Source of the DNA: Sinosporangium siamense
GTDB lineage: Bacteria > Actinomycetota > Actinomycetes > Streptosporangiales > Streptosporangiaceae
DNA: 64,000 nt
Assembly: GCF_016863435.1 (NCBI RefSeq)
Contig: NZ_BOOW01000030.1
Span: 186,001 to 250,000, forward strand
Direction of reading: 5' to 3'
Shown one piece after another: positions 25,857-33,455 of the stretch. A program made the translations under genes and the position numbers. The notes under the pieces were generated by a model. It searched no databases. It saw only the letters and a list, made by a program, of their open reading frames with translations, and had not been told where the DNA came from. Each line of letters starts with the position of its first letter. The first letter of the stretch is position 1.

Positions 25857-26898
25857 CGACGTCGAGCTTCTTGGAGCCGATGTCCTTCATAACCTGGTCG
25901 ATCTCGCTCTGCTGGTCGCCTTGGGGCTGGCAGAACTTCACGTTGGGCACGGGGTCGACACCGATGACCCACTCACGGGCGCTGCCCATCTTGAGTGTGC
26001 CCTTGCCGTAGTCCTCCAGCGCGGCGGCGAAATACGCGCCGGGGCTGAAGATGACCGACACCGCATATTTGGTGGTGGTGTCGGCGCAGCGGTCGGTGCC
26101 CGGCGTGAGGGCGGGGATGCCCGCCGCGTTGGCCTGCTGGGTGACCGCGTCGGTGGCCCCGCCGAGGTACGGATAGACCACCTTGATGCCCTGAGCCCTC
26201 TGGGCCTCGAACGCCTCCTTGGCCTTGGCCGAGTCGTCGAAGTCGCCGGTGAACGTGGTGACCAGTTCCCCCTTGGGCACCACGGCCTGCATGCCGGCCT
26301 TGAAGGCTTTGGCGGCCTGCTTGGCGAAGTCGAGTTCCGGGCCGGTGATGTAGCCGGCCTTGGTGGCTCCCAGCTGCTTGAGGAGCTGACCGGCGGCATA
26401 ACCCGCCGCGTAAAGCGACTGGTTCACGGTGTCCTTGGACTGCGTGAAATATTCGGTCTGCTCCACGCCGCCACCACCGTTGACATACCAGTTCACCCCC
26501 TTGCACTGCGGTTCGGGGGCGGCGGTGAGCGCGTCCTTCAACTCGCTCGCGGCGATGGCGATCAGGTCGACGCGCTGCCGGCACAGGTTACGTGCCTGGT
26601 TGACCGCGTCTGCGGGATTGAGCTTGTCGAGGGTGCGGACCTCCCACTGGTTGGCTTGGGCGATCTTGTTCGCGTCGTCGACGAAACTCTGGTAGTAGCC
26701 GTTGTCGCGGGTGTCGCCAGGGCTCATGACCCCGATGACGACCTTCCCGTCCCCGTTGACGTCTGGCTGCCCTTTGGTTGCTGGTGTCGTGGAGCCGCTG
26801 TCAGAGCCGGTAGCCGTGGTCTCCTCACCGCCGCAGGCGGTGAGGAGGAGGGCTGGAGCGGCTATGAGCGCGAGCGCGGCTCGTGCCGAAAATTTCAT
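25831..26898 (-). CDS. BMP-family substrate-binding lipoprotein
   Basis: A 355-residue lipoprotein with signal MKFSARAALALIAAPALLLTAC (lipobox LLTAC, given here as the cleavage context). The mature protein has VVIGVMSPGDTRDNGYYQSFVDDANKIA and DLIAIAASELKDAL, the BMP/PBP1-like fold that binds nucleosides or related ligands. A GGAGG lies just before the ATG. It is the first gene of the importer. BMP proteins mostly bind purine nucleosides, but relatives serve autoinducer-2 or other sugars, so the ligand stays open. Confidence 0.88.
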   Translation of the reverse strand: MKFSARAALALIAAPALLLTACGGEETTATGSDSGSTTPATKGQPDVNGDGKVVIGVMSPGDTRDNGYYQSFVDDANKIAQANQWEVRTLDKLNPADAVNQARNLCRQRVDLIAIAASELKDALTAAPEPQCKGVNWYVNGGGGVEQTEYFTQSKDTVNQSLYAAGYAAGQLLKQLGATKAGYITGPELDFAKQAAKAFKAGMQAVVPKGELVTTFTGDFDDSAKAKEAFEAQRAQGIKVVYPYLGGATDAVTQQANAAGIPALTPGTDRCADTTTKYAVSVIFSPGAYFAAALEDYGKGTLKMGSAREWVIGVDPVPNVKFCQPQGDQQSEIDQVMKDIGSKKLDVDAAVDGTE

Positions 26899-27165
26899 GG
26901 CATTGCCTCCAAAGGACCCGTGGGGGAGGTCCGTGAGCCTTCTCTCCGGTGAGAGGATTCATCGGGCGCGCCGGGGGTTCAAATCTGCCAGACCCACCCA
27001 AGGACCGGGCAGGCCGGGCACGGGCGGAGAACACCCGCCAGGTTTCTCCGCCTGAGTGATCGTTAACCAAAGAGGTCGGCCAACGCTAGGGGGGTCTCAT
27101 CCCGCGTCCGCCCGCAGGATGGGCTTTTCTGGGCCGAAATCCCTTCTCCCGTTACCGGAAAGGGC
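26899..27165. other. Leader region of the BMP importer operon
   Basis: This 267-base gap holds a strong hairpin (27023-27052), a smaller one in CTCTCACCGGAGAG on the minus strand close to the start, and a GTTAAC-centred palindrome (27060-27069, TCGTTAACCA) that weakly resembles a GntR half-site pair. I recognise no known riboswitch. A T-loop-like stretch near 26970 does not fold into a tRNA. Confidence 0.4.
27023..27052 (-). terminator. Hairpin between cupin/VOC genes and the BMP operon
   Basis: GGCGGAGAA and TTCTCCGCC are perfect nine-base arms around a twelve-base loop. No U-tract follows on either strand, so it may be a terminator of the upstream genes, a processing site or an RNA structure affecting the importer genes. 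Confidence 0.45.
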
Positions 27166-27237
27166 TCAGTCCTTGCGGTACCACGCCTTGCCGGCCTCGA
27201 CGTTGGACGAGCCGATGAGCAGGCTGCCGAGATTCAT
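27166..27237 (-). pseudogene. VOC-family gene stub
   Basis: ATG 27237, four bases behind the cupin stop and preceded by GGGAGAAAT, opens a 23-codon frame: MNLGSLLIGSSNVEAGKAWY then RKD and stop. That is a good match to the first strand and helix of glyoxalase/VOC proteins, but the rest of the roughly 120-residue domain is absent from the following DNA. It is therefore a truncated gene that kept its coupled start. Confidence 0.5.
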
Positions 27238-27241
27238 GGTG

Positions 27242-27607
27242 CTATTTCTCCCTGTAGTCTTCGCGCGGCGGGGTGAAGATGTCGAGAATCCAGGTCTCTC
27301 CGTGTTCGGGGTCGCCGATGAACTGGCTGTCCCCGTGCATATGGCTCTTCGGGGCCCAGTAGACGTCGCCCTGCTTCAGGCGGTGGCGCCGGCCGGAGCC
27401 CAGTTTGAAGTCGAGTTCGCCCTTGAGGATGATGCCGAACTGCTCGTTGTCGGGGTGGCAGTCGTACGGCGTGGGCCCCGCACCCTCGCGGATGCGCCAG
27501 AGGCACAGCATCAGGTCGTCGCCGGTGTATATGCGGCGCCGGAACCCCGGCTTGATCTCGTTGAAGGCGGCGTCGTCGAAACGCCAGATGTGATCGGTCA
27601 TGCTCAT
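27242..27607 (-). CDS. Cupin-domain protein
   Basis: A 121-residue single-domain cupin. Cupin motif 1 is CHPDNEQFGIILKGELDFKLG and motif 2 is GDVYWAPKSHMHGDSQF, with histidines and a glutamate or aspartate positioned to hold a metal. It may be a small dioxygenase, isomerase or binding protein. The ATG 27607 follows AGGGATGG. It lies 49 bases behind the GntR gene and is likely part of the VOC-GntR-cupin unit; both the cupin and VOC folds suit oxidation or isomerisation of a small molecule delivered by the BMP importer. Confidence 0.8.
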   Translation of the reverse strand: MSMTDHIWRFDDAAFNEIKPGFRRRIYTGDDLMLCLWRIREGAGPTPYDCHPDNEQFGIILKGELDFKLGSGRRHRLKQGDVYWAPKSHMHGDSQFIGDPEHGETWILDIFTPPREDYREK

Positions 27608-27656
27608 TCCATCCCTGTGCTGGACCGTCCGCCGGCGGACATCCGGCGGACCGCCG

Positions 27657-28361
27657 CTAGACCATGCGGGAGATCATCGAGTGCTCTACCTGGCTGAGAT
27701 GGAGTTCGGCGGCCTGCGCCGCGCAGTCCTCGTCTCCCGCCTGGATCGCCTCGGCGATGCGCCGGTGGGCGGAGCTCGCCTCGGAGATCACTTCCCTGAC
27801 GGCGTCGATGTTGGTCGTCGCGTCCAGGAGGGTCCTGAACTCGTCGGAGGCGAAGACCCCGTCGAGGACCTTGCCGTACAACTCCTGCAGCGTGGGGTTG
27901 CCGCAGGCCCGCGCCACCGCCGAGTGGAACTGCCGGTCGGCGGCCCGGAAGTCGTCGAGCGGCATCTCCGGGGCGAACCCCTCGGCGATCCGCACGAGTT
28001 CGTCGCGTTCGGCGCCGGTGGCGCGCGCCGCGGCGAAGCGGGCGATCGAGACCTCGATGACCCGGCGGCACTCGAACAGCTCACGCACCCTGCTCTTGCG
28101 GGGGTCGAAGCTGACCTCGGGCAGCTGCTCCACGACGTGGAACCTGTTGCCCACCTTGTGGATACGGCCAAGTGCCAGCAGGCTCTGCACCGCCTCACGC
28201 ACCGAGGTGCGGGCGACGCCGAACTCCTCGCACAACGCCCGCTCCGAGGGGAGCTGGGCGCCGGGTGCGAGGGCGCCGCTCTCGATGCTCGCCATCAGCG
28301 CGTCGCGGATCTCCTCCGAGACCATGCGACGGGCCACGGGGCCGAAGCGGGGCCGGGTCAC
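27657..28361 (-). CDS. GntR-family regulator, FadR/FCD subfamily
   Basis: A 234-residue regulator. The N-terminal winged helix includes LMASIESGALAPGAQLPSERALCEEFGVARTSVREAVQSLLALG. The FCD domain has ELFECRRVIEVSIARFAAARA, DRQFHSAVARACGNPTLQEL and HRRIAEAIQAGDEDCAAQAAELHL, whose Asp and His residues usually bind a metal that reports an organic-acid ligand. The GTG start overlaps the VOC stop (GTGA). A site matching the FadR-type consensus TNGTNNNACNA lies before the VOC gene. Confidence 0.9.
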   Translation of the reverse strand: MTRPRFGPVARRMVSEEIRDALMASIESGALAPGAQLPSERALCEEFGVARTSVREAVQSLLALGRIHKVGNRFHVVEQLPEVSFDPRKSRVRELFECRRVIEVSIARFAAARATGAERDELVRIAEGFAPEMPLDDFRAADRQFHSAVARACGNPTLQELYGKVLDGVFASDEFRTLLDATTNIDAVREVISEASSAHRRIAEAIQAGDEDCAAQAAELHLSQVEHSMISRMV

Positions 28362-28843
28362 CGAAGCCCTAGTGCCGCGAAGCGGCGCTGTTCTGCGGCG
28401 ATGTCGAGCGGCCTGATGATGGCCTCGTGCTCTTCGTCACCCCAGTGCTCGGCGGGGACCAGCCACATGACCTCGAATTCGAGTCCGTCGGGGTCTTTCG
28501 CGTAAAGGCTCTTGTTGGCGCCGTGGTCGCTGGCTCCGTGGAGCGCTCCCTCGGCGGTGAGTTTGTCGCGGACGGCGGCCAGTTCCTCAAGGGTGGGCAC
28601 CTCCCAGGCGATGTGGTACATCCCCACCGTCTGCCGCCCGGCGGTGCTGTCGCCGGCGGAGGCTCCGATGGTGAACAGCGCAAGGTCGTGGTGGTTGCCG
28701 GAGTCGGGAGCGCGCAGGAACATGTATTGCCCGCCTGGGCCTTCGATGATGACCTTGAAGTCCAGCACTCGCCGGTAGAAGTCCGCAGTGCGGCGCGCGT
28801 CCCGCACGTAGAGCACCGCGTGGTTCATCCGGGTAATACCCAT
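28358..28843 (-). CDS. VOC-family protein (extradiol-dioxygenase/glyoxalase-like)
   Basis: A 161-residue vicinal-oxygen-chelate protein with two beta-alpha-beta-beta-beta modules. MNHAVLYVRDARRTADFYRRVLDF contains the first metal-ligand histidine, TVGMYHIAWEVPTLEELA the second and DPDGLEFEVMWL the glutamate. These fit a catechol-2,3-dioxygenase-like or lyase member. It is the first gene of the GntR operon. The start at 28843 could alternatively be the Met six codons in (MNHAV). Confidence 0.85.
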   Translation of the reverse strand: MGITRMNHAVLYVRDARRTADFYRRVLDFKVIIEGPGGQYMFLRAPDSGNHHDLALFTIGASAGDSTAGRQTVGMYHIAWEVPTLEELAAVRDKLTAEGALHGASDHGANKSLYAKDPDGLEFEVMWLVPAEHWGDEEHEAIIRPLDIAAEQRRFAALGLR

Positions 28844-28869
28844 CTGGCCTGCCCCCAGCTCCGGTCTGT

Positions 28870-28880
28870 TGGTCTGACAA
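28870..28880. promoter_or_regulatory. FadR-type GntR operator candidate
   Basis: TGGTCTGACAA fits the FadR-subfamily consensus TNGTNNNACNA exactly, 26 bases before the VOC start of the VOC-GntR-cupin unit. The GntR gene is second in that unit, so autoregulation is likely. Confidence 0.5.
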
Positions 28881-29001
28881 TCGGAGCATAAGTTCGACAG
28901 GCCAGGCTCACAAGGGGTCTCTCAGGTTCTTTTTCAGACGGTGTCTCTTTTTTCAGGAAATCTCAGCAGGTCGGAGCTGCAGCCCACATGGAGGCCGAGC
29001 C

Positions 29002-30207
29002 CTACGAGTCCTTTCTGCCGAAGACGTGCAGCAGCTCGCGGGCGGTGAGCGCGGTGCGCAGCCGGTGCGCGGCCTCGGGGTCGAGCGGGTCCACTCCGAG
29101 CAGCTGCCTGAGCTGCCCCACGCGATAGCCCACCGAGTTCCTGTGCAGGTGCAGCAAGTCGGCCACGGCGGCCCTGCTGCCCCTTGTGGCGAGCCAGGCG
29201 TCCAAGGTGAGGACGAGCTCCGGTCTGTCCAGGATGCAGCCGATCTGCTGCTCCACGAAGGCGTGCAGCCGCTCAGGGGGTACGGCGAGCAGCAGCTGGG
29301 CGAGCCCGAGCTCGGAGTAGAGCAGCTCGTTTTCGCCCGCCCTGCGCCTGAGCAGGCCGAGAACGGTCTCGGCGTCGCGGAACGACCGCGCGGTCTCCTT
29401 CGGCGAGGAGACGACGGGGCCCGTCGCGGCGAGCACGGTGCCGTCGCCGACCATGCCGGCCAGGCGCACCCGGATGCGCTTCACCTCACGGGGGATGTCG
29501 CCTGAGAGTACGGTCCAGCCCTCACCGGCCTCCTGCCGTACCGGCATCTCCAGCCACGACAAGGCGGTGGACCAGGTGCGGCGGTTCGGGCCGTCGTAGG
29601 AGAAGACGGCTGCCGCGTGCGGCCGGTCCAGATGGAGGCCGAAACGGGCGGCGGTCCTGGTGAGTTCGTCGGTGCCGCGCAGCGCGCCGTAGCGCAGTTC
29701 GTCGATGAGCCTGCTCTCGGTCTCGGACTTGGCGGTGGCCGCGGCGTCGCGGCGTACGGCCTCGATGGCGACGGCGGTCGTCGCGGCCTTCAGGTAGGCG
29801 AGCACACGCTCGTCCACGGGCCGCTCGACGAGCAGCAGGCCGACGCGGCGCTGCCCGGCCCAGACGGCCAGGGCGGTGGCGTGGAAGGTGCCGTCGACGG
29901 TGATCTCGGCGGGGTCGTCCTCGGCGAAGATGCGGGCGACCTCGGCGGGGCTCATGGTGACGTCGCCGCCGTCGGTGGCGTGGAAGACGGCGCCGTGGAC
30001 GCCCACCAAGCGGGCGGCGCGTCCGGTCTCCTCGGCGAGCCGGCCGAGGATGGCCCGCCATCCGTCGCCGCCGAGGGCGAGGTCGTTGAGTGCCGCCGCG
30101 AACTCCTCGACGCTGCCGGCGGGGTTTGCCCGCCGGGTGCGTCCTGGTCTGCCGGCCGTGCTGTCGAGATCGCCGAGTCCCTCGTTGTGGGTGCTCAGAC
30201 GGTCCAT
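29002..30207 (-). CDS. PucR/CdaR-type transcriptional regulator
   Basis: A 401-residue regulator. The N-terminal part is a GAF-like or sensor region. The middle (LRYGALRGTDELTRTAARFGLHLDRPHAAAVFSYDG) is the GGDEF-like PucR spacer. The C-terminal HTH_30 reads LVLTLDAWLATRGSRAAVADLLHLHRNSVGYRVGQLRQLLGVDP. Family members control purine, ureide, gamma-glutamyl or sugar-acid use. GGAGG lies before the ATG. It is divergent from an M20 amidohydrolase 103 bases away; the gap has a small dyad GTGATATTTCAC (30247-30258). Confidence 0.88.
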   Translation of the reverse strand: MDRLSTHNEGLGDLDSTAGRPGRTRRANPAGSVEEFAAALNDLALGGDGWRAILGRLAEETGRAARLVGVHGAVFHATDGGDVTMSPAEVARIFAEDDPAEITVDGTFHATALAVWAGQRRVGLLLVERPVDERVLAYLKAATTAVAIEAVRRDAAATAKSETESRLIDELRYGALRGTDELTRTAARFGLHLDRPHAAAVFSYDGPNRRTWSTALSWLEMPVRQEAGEGWTVLSGDIPREVKRIRVRLAGMVGDGTVLAATGPVVSSPKETARSFRDAETVLGLLRRRAGENELLYSELGLAQLLLAVPPERLHAFVEQQIGCILDRPELVLTLDAWLATRGSRAAVADLLHLHRNSVGYRVGQLRQLLGVDPLDPEAAHRLRTALTARELLHVFGRKDS

Positions 30208-30310
30208 GTAACCTCCATGGCTCTTAGCCCCACCTCACAAAGTCTGGTGATATTTCACATCAATAAATGCCTTTTAGGACAGCCTTATTTGCGTGTGAGG
30301 ATGCACAGCT

Positions 30311-31471
30311 ATGCATGACCAGGCGAAGGCCGCCACCCTCGGGTTGATCAACGGAGACGCGGACAGGTTCCTCGCGCTGAGCCACCGCCTGCACGCGCAC
30401 CCCGAGGTGGGGTTCGAGGAGGAGCGGGCGTGCGCGTGGCTCGCCGAGGACCTGACCGCGTATGGCTTCACGGTGGAAACGGGCGTGTGCGATCTGCCCA
30501 CGGCCTTTGTGGCCGAGGCGGGCACGGGACCACTGGTGATCGGGATCTGCGCAGAATACGATGCCCTGCCCGGCATCGGCCATGCCTGCGGGCACAACGT
30601 CATCGCCTCGGCCGCGATCGCCGCCGGGGCGGCCCTCGCCTGCGTGGCCGACGAGCTGGGCATCACCGTCAAAGTCTTCGGCACTCCCGCCGAGGAGAAC
30701 GGCGGCGGCAAGGTGCTGATGCTTGAGCGCGGCGCGTTCGCCGGCGTGCACGCCGCCATGATGGTGCATCCCGCGCCGAACGAACGTCTCGACCCGCCCG
30801 TGCTGGCCCGGCAGCAGATGCACATCGAATACCGAGGACGGCCCGCGCACGCCTCCTCCTGCCCCGAGGACGGGATCAACGCGGCCGACGCCCTCACCAT
30901 CGCGCAGGTGGCGATCGGACTGCTCCGCCAGCACGTGCCCGGGCACCAGCGCATCCACGGCATCGTCACCCAGGGCGGGCAGGCGCCCAACATCGTCCCC
31001 GAGCACACGGCGGCGGACTATTACGTACGAGCCGAAACCCTGGCCGAGCTGACCGAACTGACCGGCCGGGTGCGCGCCTGCTTCGAGGCGGGCGCGGTCG
31101 GCACCGGGGCCACCCTGACCGTCGGCTCGGAGTCGCCCGCCTACTCGGAGTTCCGTCACGACACACCCCTGCTGGAGCTCTACCGCCGCAACGCCGAGGC
31201 GCTCGGCCGGACCTTCCCCGAGGTGACCCCCGCGGACAACCGCATGGCGGCCTCCACGGACATGGCCAACGTGTCGCTCGCCGTACCCTCCATCCAGCCG
31301 CTCATCTCCATCGGCTCCGGGACGGTCGGCCAGCATCAGGCGGAGTTCGCGGCTTATGCCGTGGGCCCCGAGGGCGACCGCGCCGTCCTCGCGGGAGGCG
31401 CGGCGATGGCGTGGACCGTCGTCGACGCCGCCCTCGACCCGGCCGCGCGTGAGCGGCTTCTCACGCGTTGA
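30311..31471 (+). CDS. M20-family amidohydrolase
   Basis: A 386-residue dinuclear-metal hydrolase of the M20D type (hippurate/N-acyl-amino-acid/aminobenzoyl-glutamate hydrolases). Motifs: [53 protein letters not shown] with the catalytic glutamates, and MVHPAP. The dimerisation domain has [20 protein letters not shown]. The start follows GAGG. Divergence from the PucR regulator suggests induced hydrolysis of an N-acylated compound or ureide-like amide. Its last 11 bases overlap the convergent aroC gene. Confidence 0.88.
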   Translation: MHDQAKAATLGLINGDADRFLALSHRLHAHPEVGFEEERACAWLAEDLTAYGFTVETGVCDLPTAFVAEAGTGPLVIGICAEYDALPGIGHACGHNVIASAAIAAGAALACVADELGITVKVFGTPAEENGGGKVLMLERGAFAGVHAAMMVHPAPNERLDPPVLARQQMHIEYRGRPAHASSCPEDGINAADALTIAQVAIGLLRQHVPGHQRIHGIVTQGGQAPNIVPEHTAADYYVRAETLAELTELTGRVRACFEAGAVGTGATLTVGSESPAYSEFRHDTPLLELYRRNAEALGRTFPEVTPADNRMAASTDMANVSLAVPSIQPLISIGSGTVGQHQAEFAAYAVGPEGDRAVLAGGAAMAWTVVDAALDPAARERLLTR

Positions 31472-32681
31472 CGGGAAGGATCGGCACCGGCAGCGCGGCC
31501 AGATAGGCCGCGGCGTTCCGCGCCGTCTCCGCCAGGGAATCCCCGCCAAACTTCTCGAGTACGGCATCAGCCAGCACAAGCGACACCATCGCCTCGGCCA
31601 CGACCCCCGTGGCCGGGACGGAGCACACGTCGCTGCGCTGATTGATGGCCTTGGCCGGCTCGCCCGTCGCCACGTCAATCGTGGACAGGGCACGCGGGAC
31701 GGTGGAAATCGGCTTCATCGCCGCTCGCACCCGGAGCAGCTCGCCGGTGGTCATGCCGCCTTCGATGCCGCCCGCCCGGTTCGTCACCCGGCGCACACCG
31801 TCGAGGTCACCCACGATCTCGTCGTGCGCGGCCGACCCGCGGCGGGTCGCCGTCACGAAACCGTCGCCGACACCGACTCCCTTGATGGCCTGAATGCCCA
31901 TCAACGCGGCGGCCAGCCGCGCGTCGAGGCGCCGGTCCCAATGCACATAACTGCCCAGCCCCGGCGGCAAGCCGTACACCACGACCTCCACCACACCGCC
32001 GAGCGTGTCGCCCTCCTTCAGCGCCTTCTCGATCTCGGCCGCCATCAGCTCGCTCGTCGCGGGATGCACGCAGCGCACCGGGTCGGCGTCCACCGCCTGC
32101 GTGCCGCCCCGGTCCGGCACCACGCCGTCCGGCAGGGCGACCGGGCCGAGGCCCACCACGTGGCTGACGAGTTCGACGTCGAGCGCCTGCGCCAGGAACG
32201 CCCGCGCCACCTCGCCGATCGCCACCCGGGCCGCGGTCTCCCGCGCGCTCGCCCGCTCCAGCACCGGGCGGCAGTCGTCGAACCCGTACTTCTGCATGCC
32301 GGCCAGGTCGGCGTGCCCGGGGCGCGGCCGGGTCAGCGCCGCCGCCCGGCCCCGGTTCCCGAACCGGCCCGCCTCGTCGTAACGCCTGCCGTCGGCGTCG
32401 GCCGGGTCGGGGTCCATCACCTCGCGCCATTTCGGCCACTCGGTGTTAGCGATCTCGACGGCGATCGGGCCGCCAAGTGTCGTGCCGTGCCGTACACCGC
32501 CGGTGAAACGCACCACGTCGCGCTCGAACTTCATGCGGGCGCCGCGCCCGTAGCCGAGTCTTCTGCGGGCCAGCGCGTCACCTATCTCCTTGGAGGAGAC
32601 GCGGACACCGGCGGGCAGTCCTTCGAGGACGGCGGTGAGAGTCGAGCCGTGAGATTCGCCTGCGGTGAGCCATCTGAGCAT
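31461..32681 (-). CDS. aroC: Chorismate synthase
   Basis: A 406-residue enzyme that converts 5-enolpyruvylshikimate-3-phosphate to chorismate with reduced FMN. Motifs: [19 protein letters not shown] with a conserved histidine, [35 protein letters not shown] with the second histidine, [18 protein letters not shown], and C-terminal [17 protein letters not shown]. All hallmarks are intact. Unusually it is not beside aroK and aroB, its common neighbours in actinobacteria. It could be the only copy moved elsewhere or a second copy. It converges with the M20 gene. Confidence 0.93.
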   Translation of the reverse strand: MLRWLTAGESHGSTLTAVLEGLPAGVRVSSKEIGDALARRRLGYGRGARMKFERDVVRFTGGVRHGTTLGGPIAVEIANTEWPKWREVMDPDPADADGRRYDEAGRFGNRGRAAALTRPRPGHADLAGMQKYGFDDCRPVLERASARETAARVAIGEVARAFLAQALDVELVSHVVGLGPVALPDGVVPDRGGTQAVDADPVRCVHPATSELMAAEIEKALKEGDTLGGVVEVVVYGLPPGLGSYVHWDRRLDARLAAALMGIQAIKGVGVGDGFVTATRRGSAAHDEIVGDLDGVRRVTNRAGGIEGGMTTGELLRVRAAMKPISTVPRALSTIDVATGEPAKAINQRSDVCSVPATGVVAEAMVSLVLADAVLEKFGGDSLAETARNAAAYLAALPVPILPVNA

Positions 32682-32762
32682 GTTTGCGAACTTGCCACAG
32701 GAAGTAGGTGGAAACCCTGTGCCTGGGGCACAGAAGTCCCCAGGCGTGGTTAGGCAGCGTGA

Positions 32763-33191
32763 TCAGGCCTCGGCGATGGCGGTCTTCTTGTTACGCGCCT
32801 CCCACCAGAGCGCCGCGCCCGTGATGAGCGCTCCGGCGCCCTCCCAGGCTGCGACGCCGAAGAAGCGGTCCGGGGCGACGCCGGTCAGCACCAGCGTGCT
32901 GAAGACAACGAAGGTGACGAGGCGGAATGGCACGGTCCAGAGGAAGAACGGCCGGAAGTCCACGGCGGAGGCCAGCATGTAGTAGACGCCCATGTTGACC
33001 GCGGCCATGGAGGAGGCCGCCATGTAGGTCACGGTGTAGTCACCGGGTGCGCGCTGATCCGCGGGAGTCGTTTCGAAGCCCAACATGGCAAGGAGTGAGT
33101 CCGGTGAGACGAGCCCCACCACACCCAGGGCAAACGCCAGGAAACCGAAGATCGCGATAGTCCATCCGGCCAGAGATCGCGGTAAGCTCAC
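32763..33191 (-). CDS. Small four-helix membrane protein
   Basis: A 142-residue protein with about four hydrophobic segments: WTIAIFGFLAFALGVVGLV, YTVTYMAASSMAAVNMGVYYML, FFLWTVPFRLVTFVVFSTLVL and GAGALITGAALWWEA. The GTG start is preceded by GGAGGAAAG. I do not recognise a named family and no neighbour suggests a role; the following 264 bases up to the kinase gene hold no other convincing gene. Confidence 0.7.
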   Translation of the reverse strand: MSLPRSLAGWTIAIFGFLAFALGVVGLVSPDSLLAMLGFETTPADQRAPGDYTVTYMAASSMAAVNMGVYYMLASAVDFRPFFLWTVPFRLVTFVVFSTLVLTGVAPDRFFGVAAWEGAGALITGAALWWEARNKKTAIAEA

Positions 33192-33455
33192 GACTTTCCT
33201 CCGTACATGCAGTTAGGGCAGAGCGCTTCAGGGTGTAACCTCTCAGCGATCTCTGATCGCGCATTTCATCACGAATCCACCGGAACATCCACCGGCCAGA
33301 GAGGGTGGTCAATGAACTTCCTTCCCCAGCCGCGACGCCTCGGGGCTCGAATCCTCCCTGGCAATTTCCCCGCCTTCCGCCACGCGACACCCACGCTTGT
33401 GGAAGGCTCGGACGGTTCCGGCTTCGTGACCCCGCCTCGCCCCCTCGGATAAGAC

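Noticed and set aside
22279-25892. Long acidic, glycine-rich plus-strand frames opposite the BMP importer
   Set aside because: Low-complexity residue mix (E, G, D, A), no motifs, and fully antisense to well-supported transporter genes.
26910-27000. tRNA-like T-loop (GGGGGTTCAAATC) and a D-arm-like CTCTCCGGTGAGAGG
   Set aside because: The stems next to it do not pair, no acceptor or anticodon arm can be built, and no selC-type fold fits. Possibly a tRNA fragment, but not supported.
26899-27165. Riboswitch before the BMP importer
   Set aside because: Hairpins exist, but I could not match the conserved cores of purine, glycine, TPP, ykkC or other riboswitches.
30208-30310. Operator-like GTGATATTTCAC between PucR and M20 genes
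   Set aside because: Only four-base arms; such a dyad is expected by chance and there is no second copy to support it.
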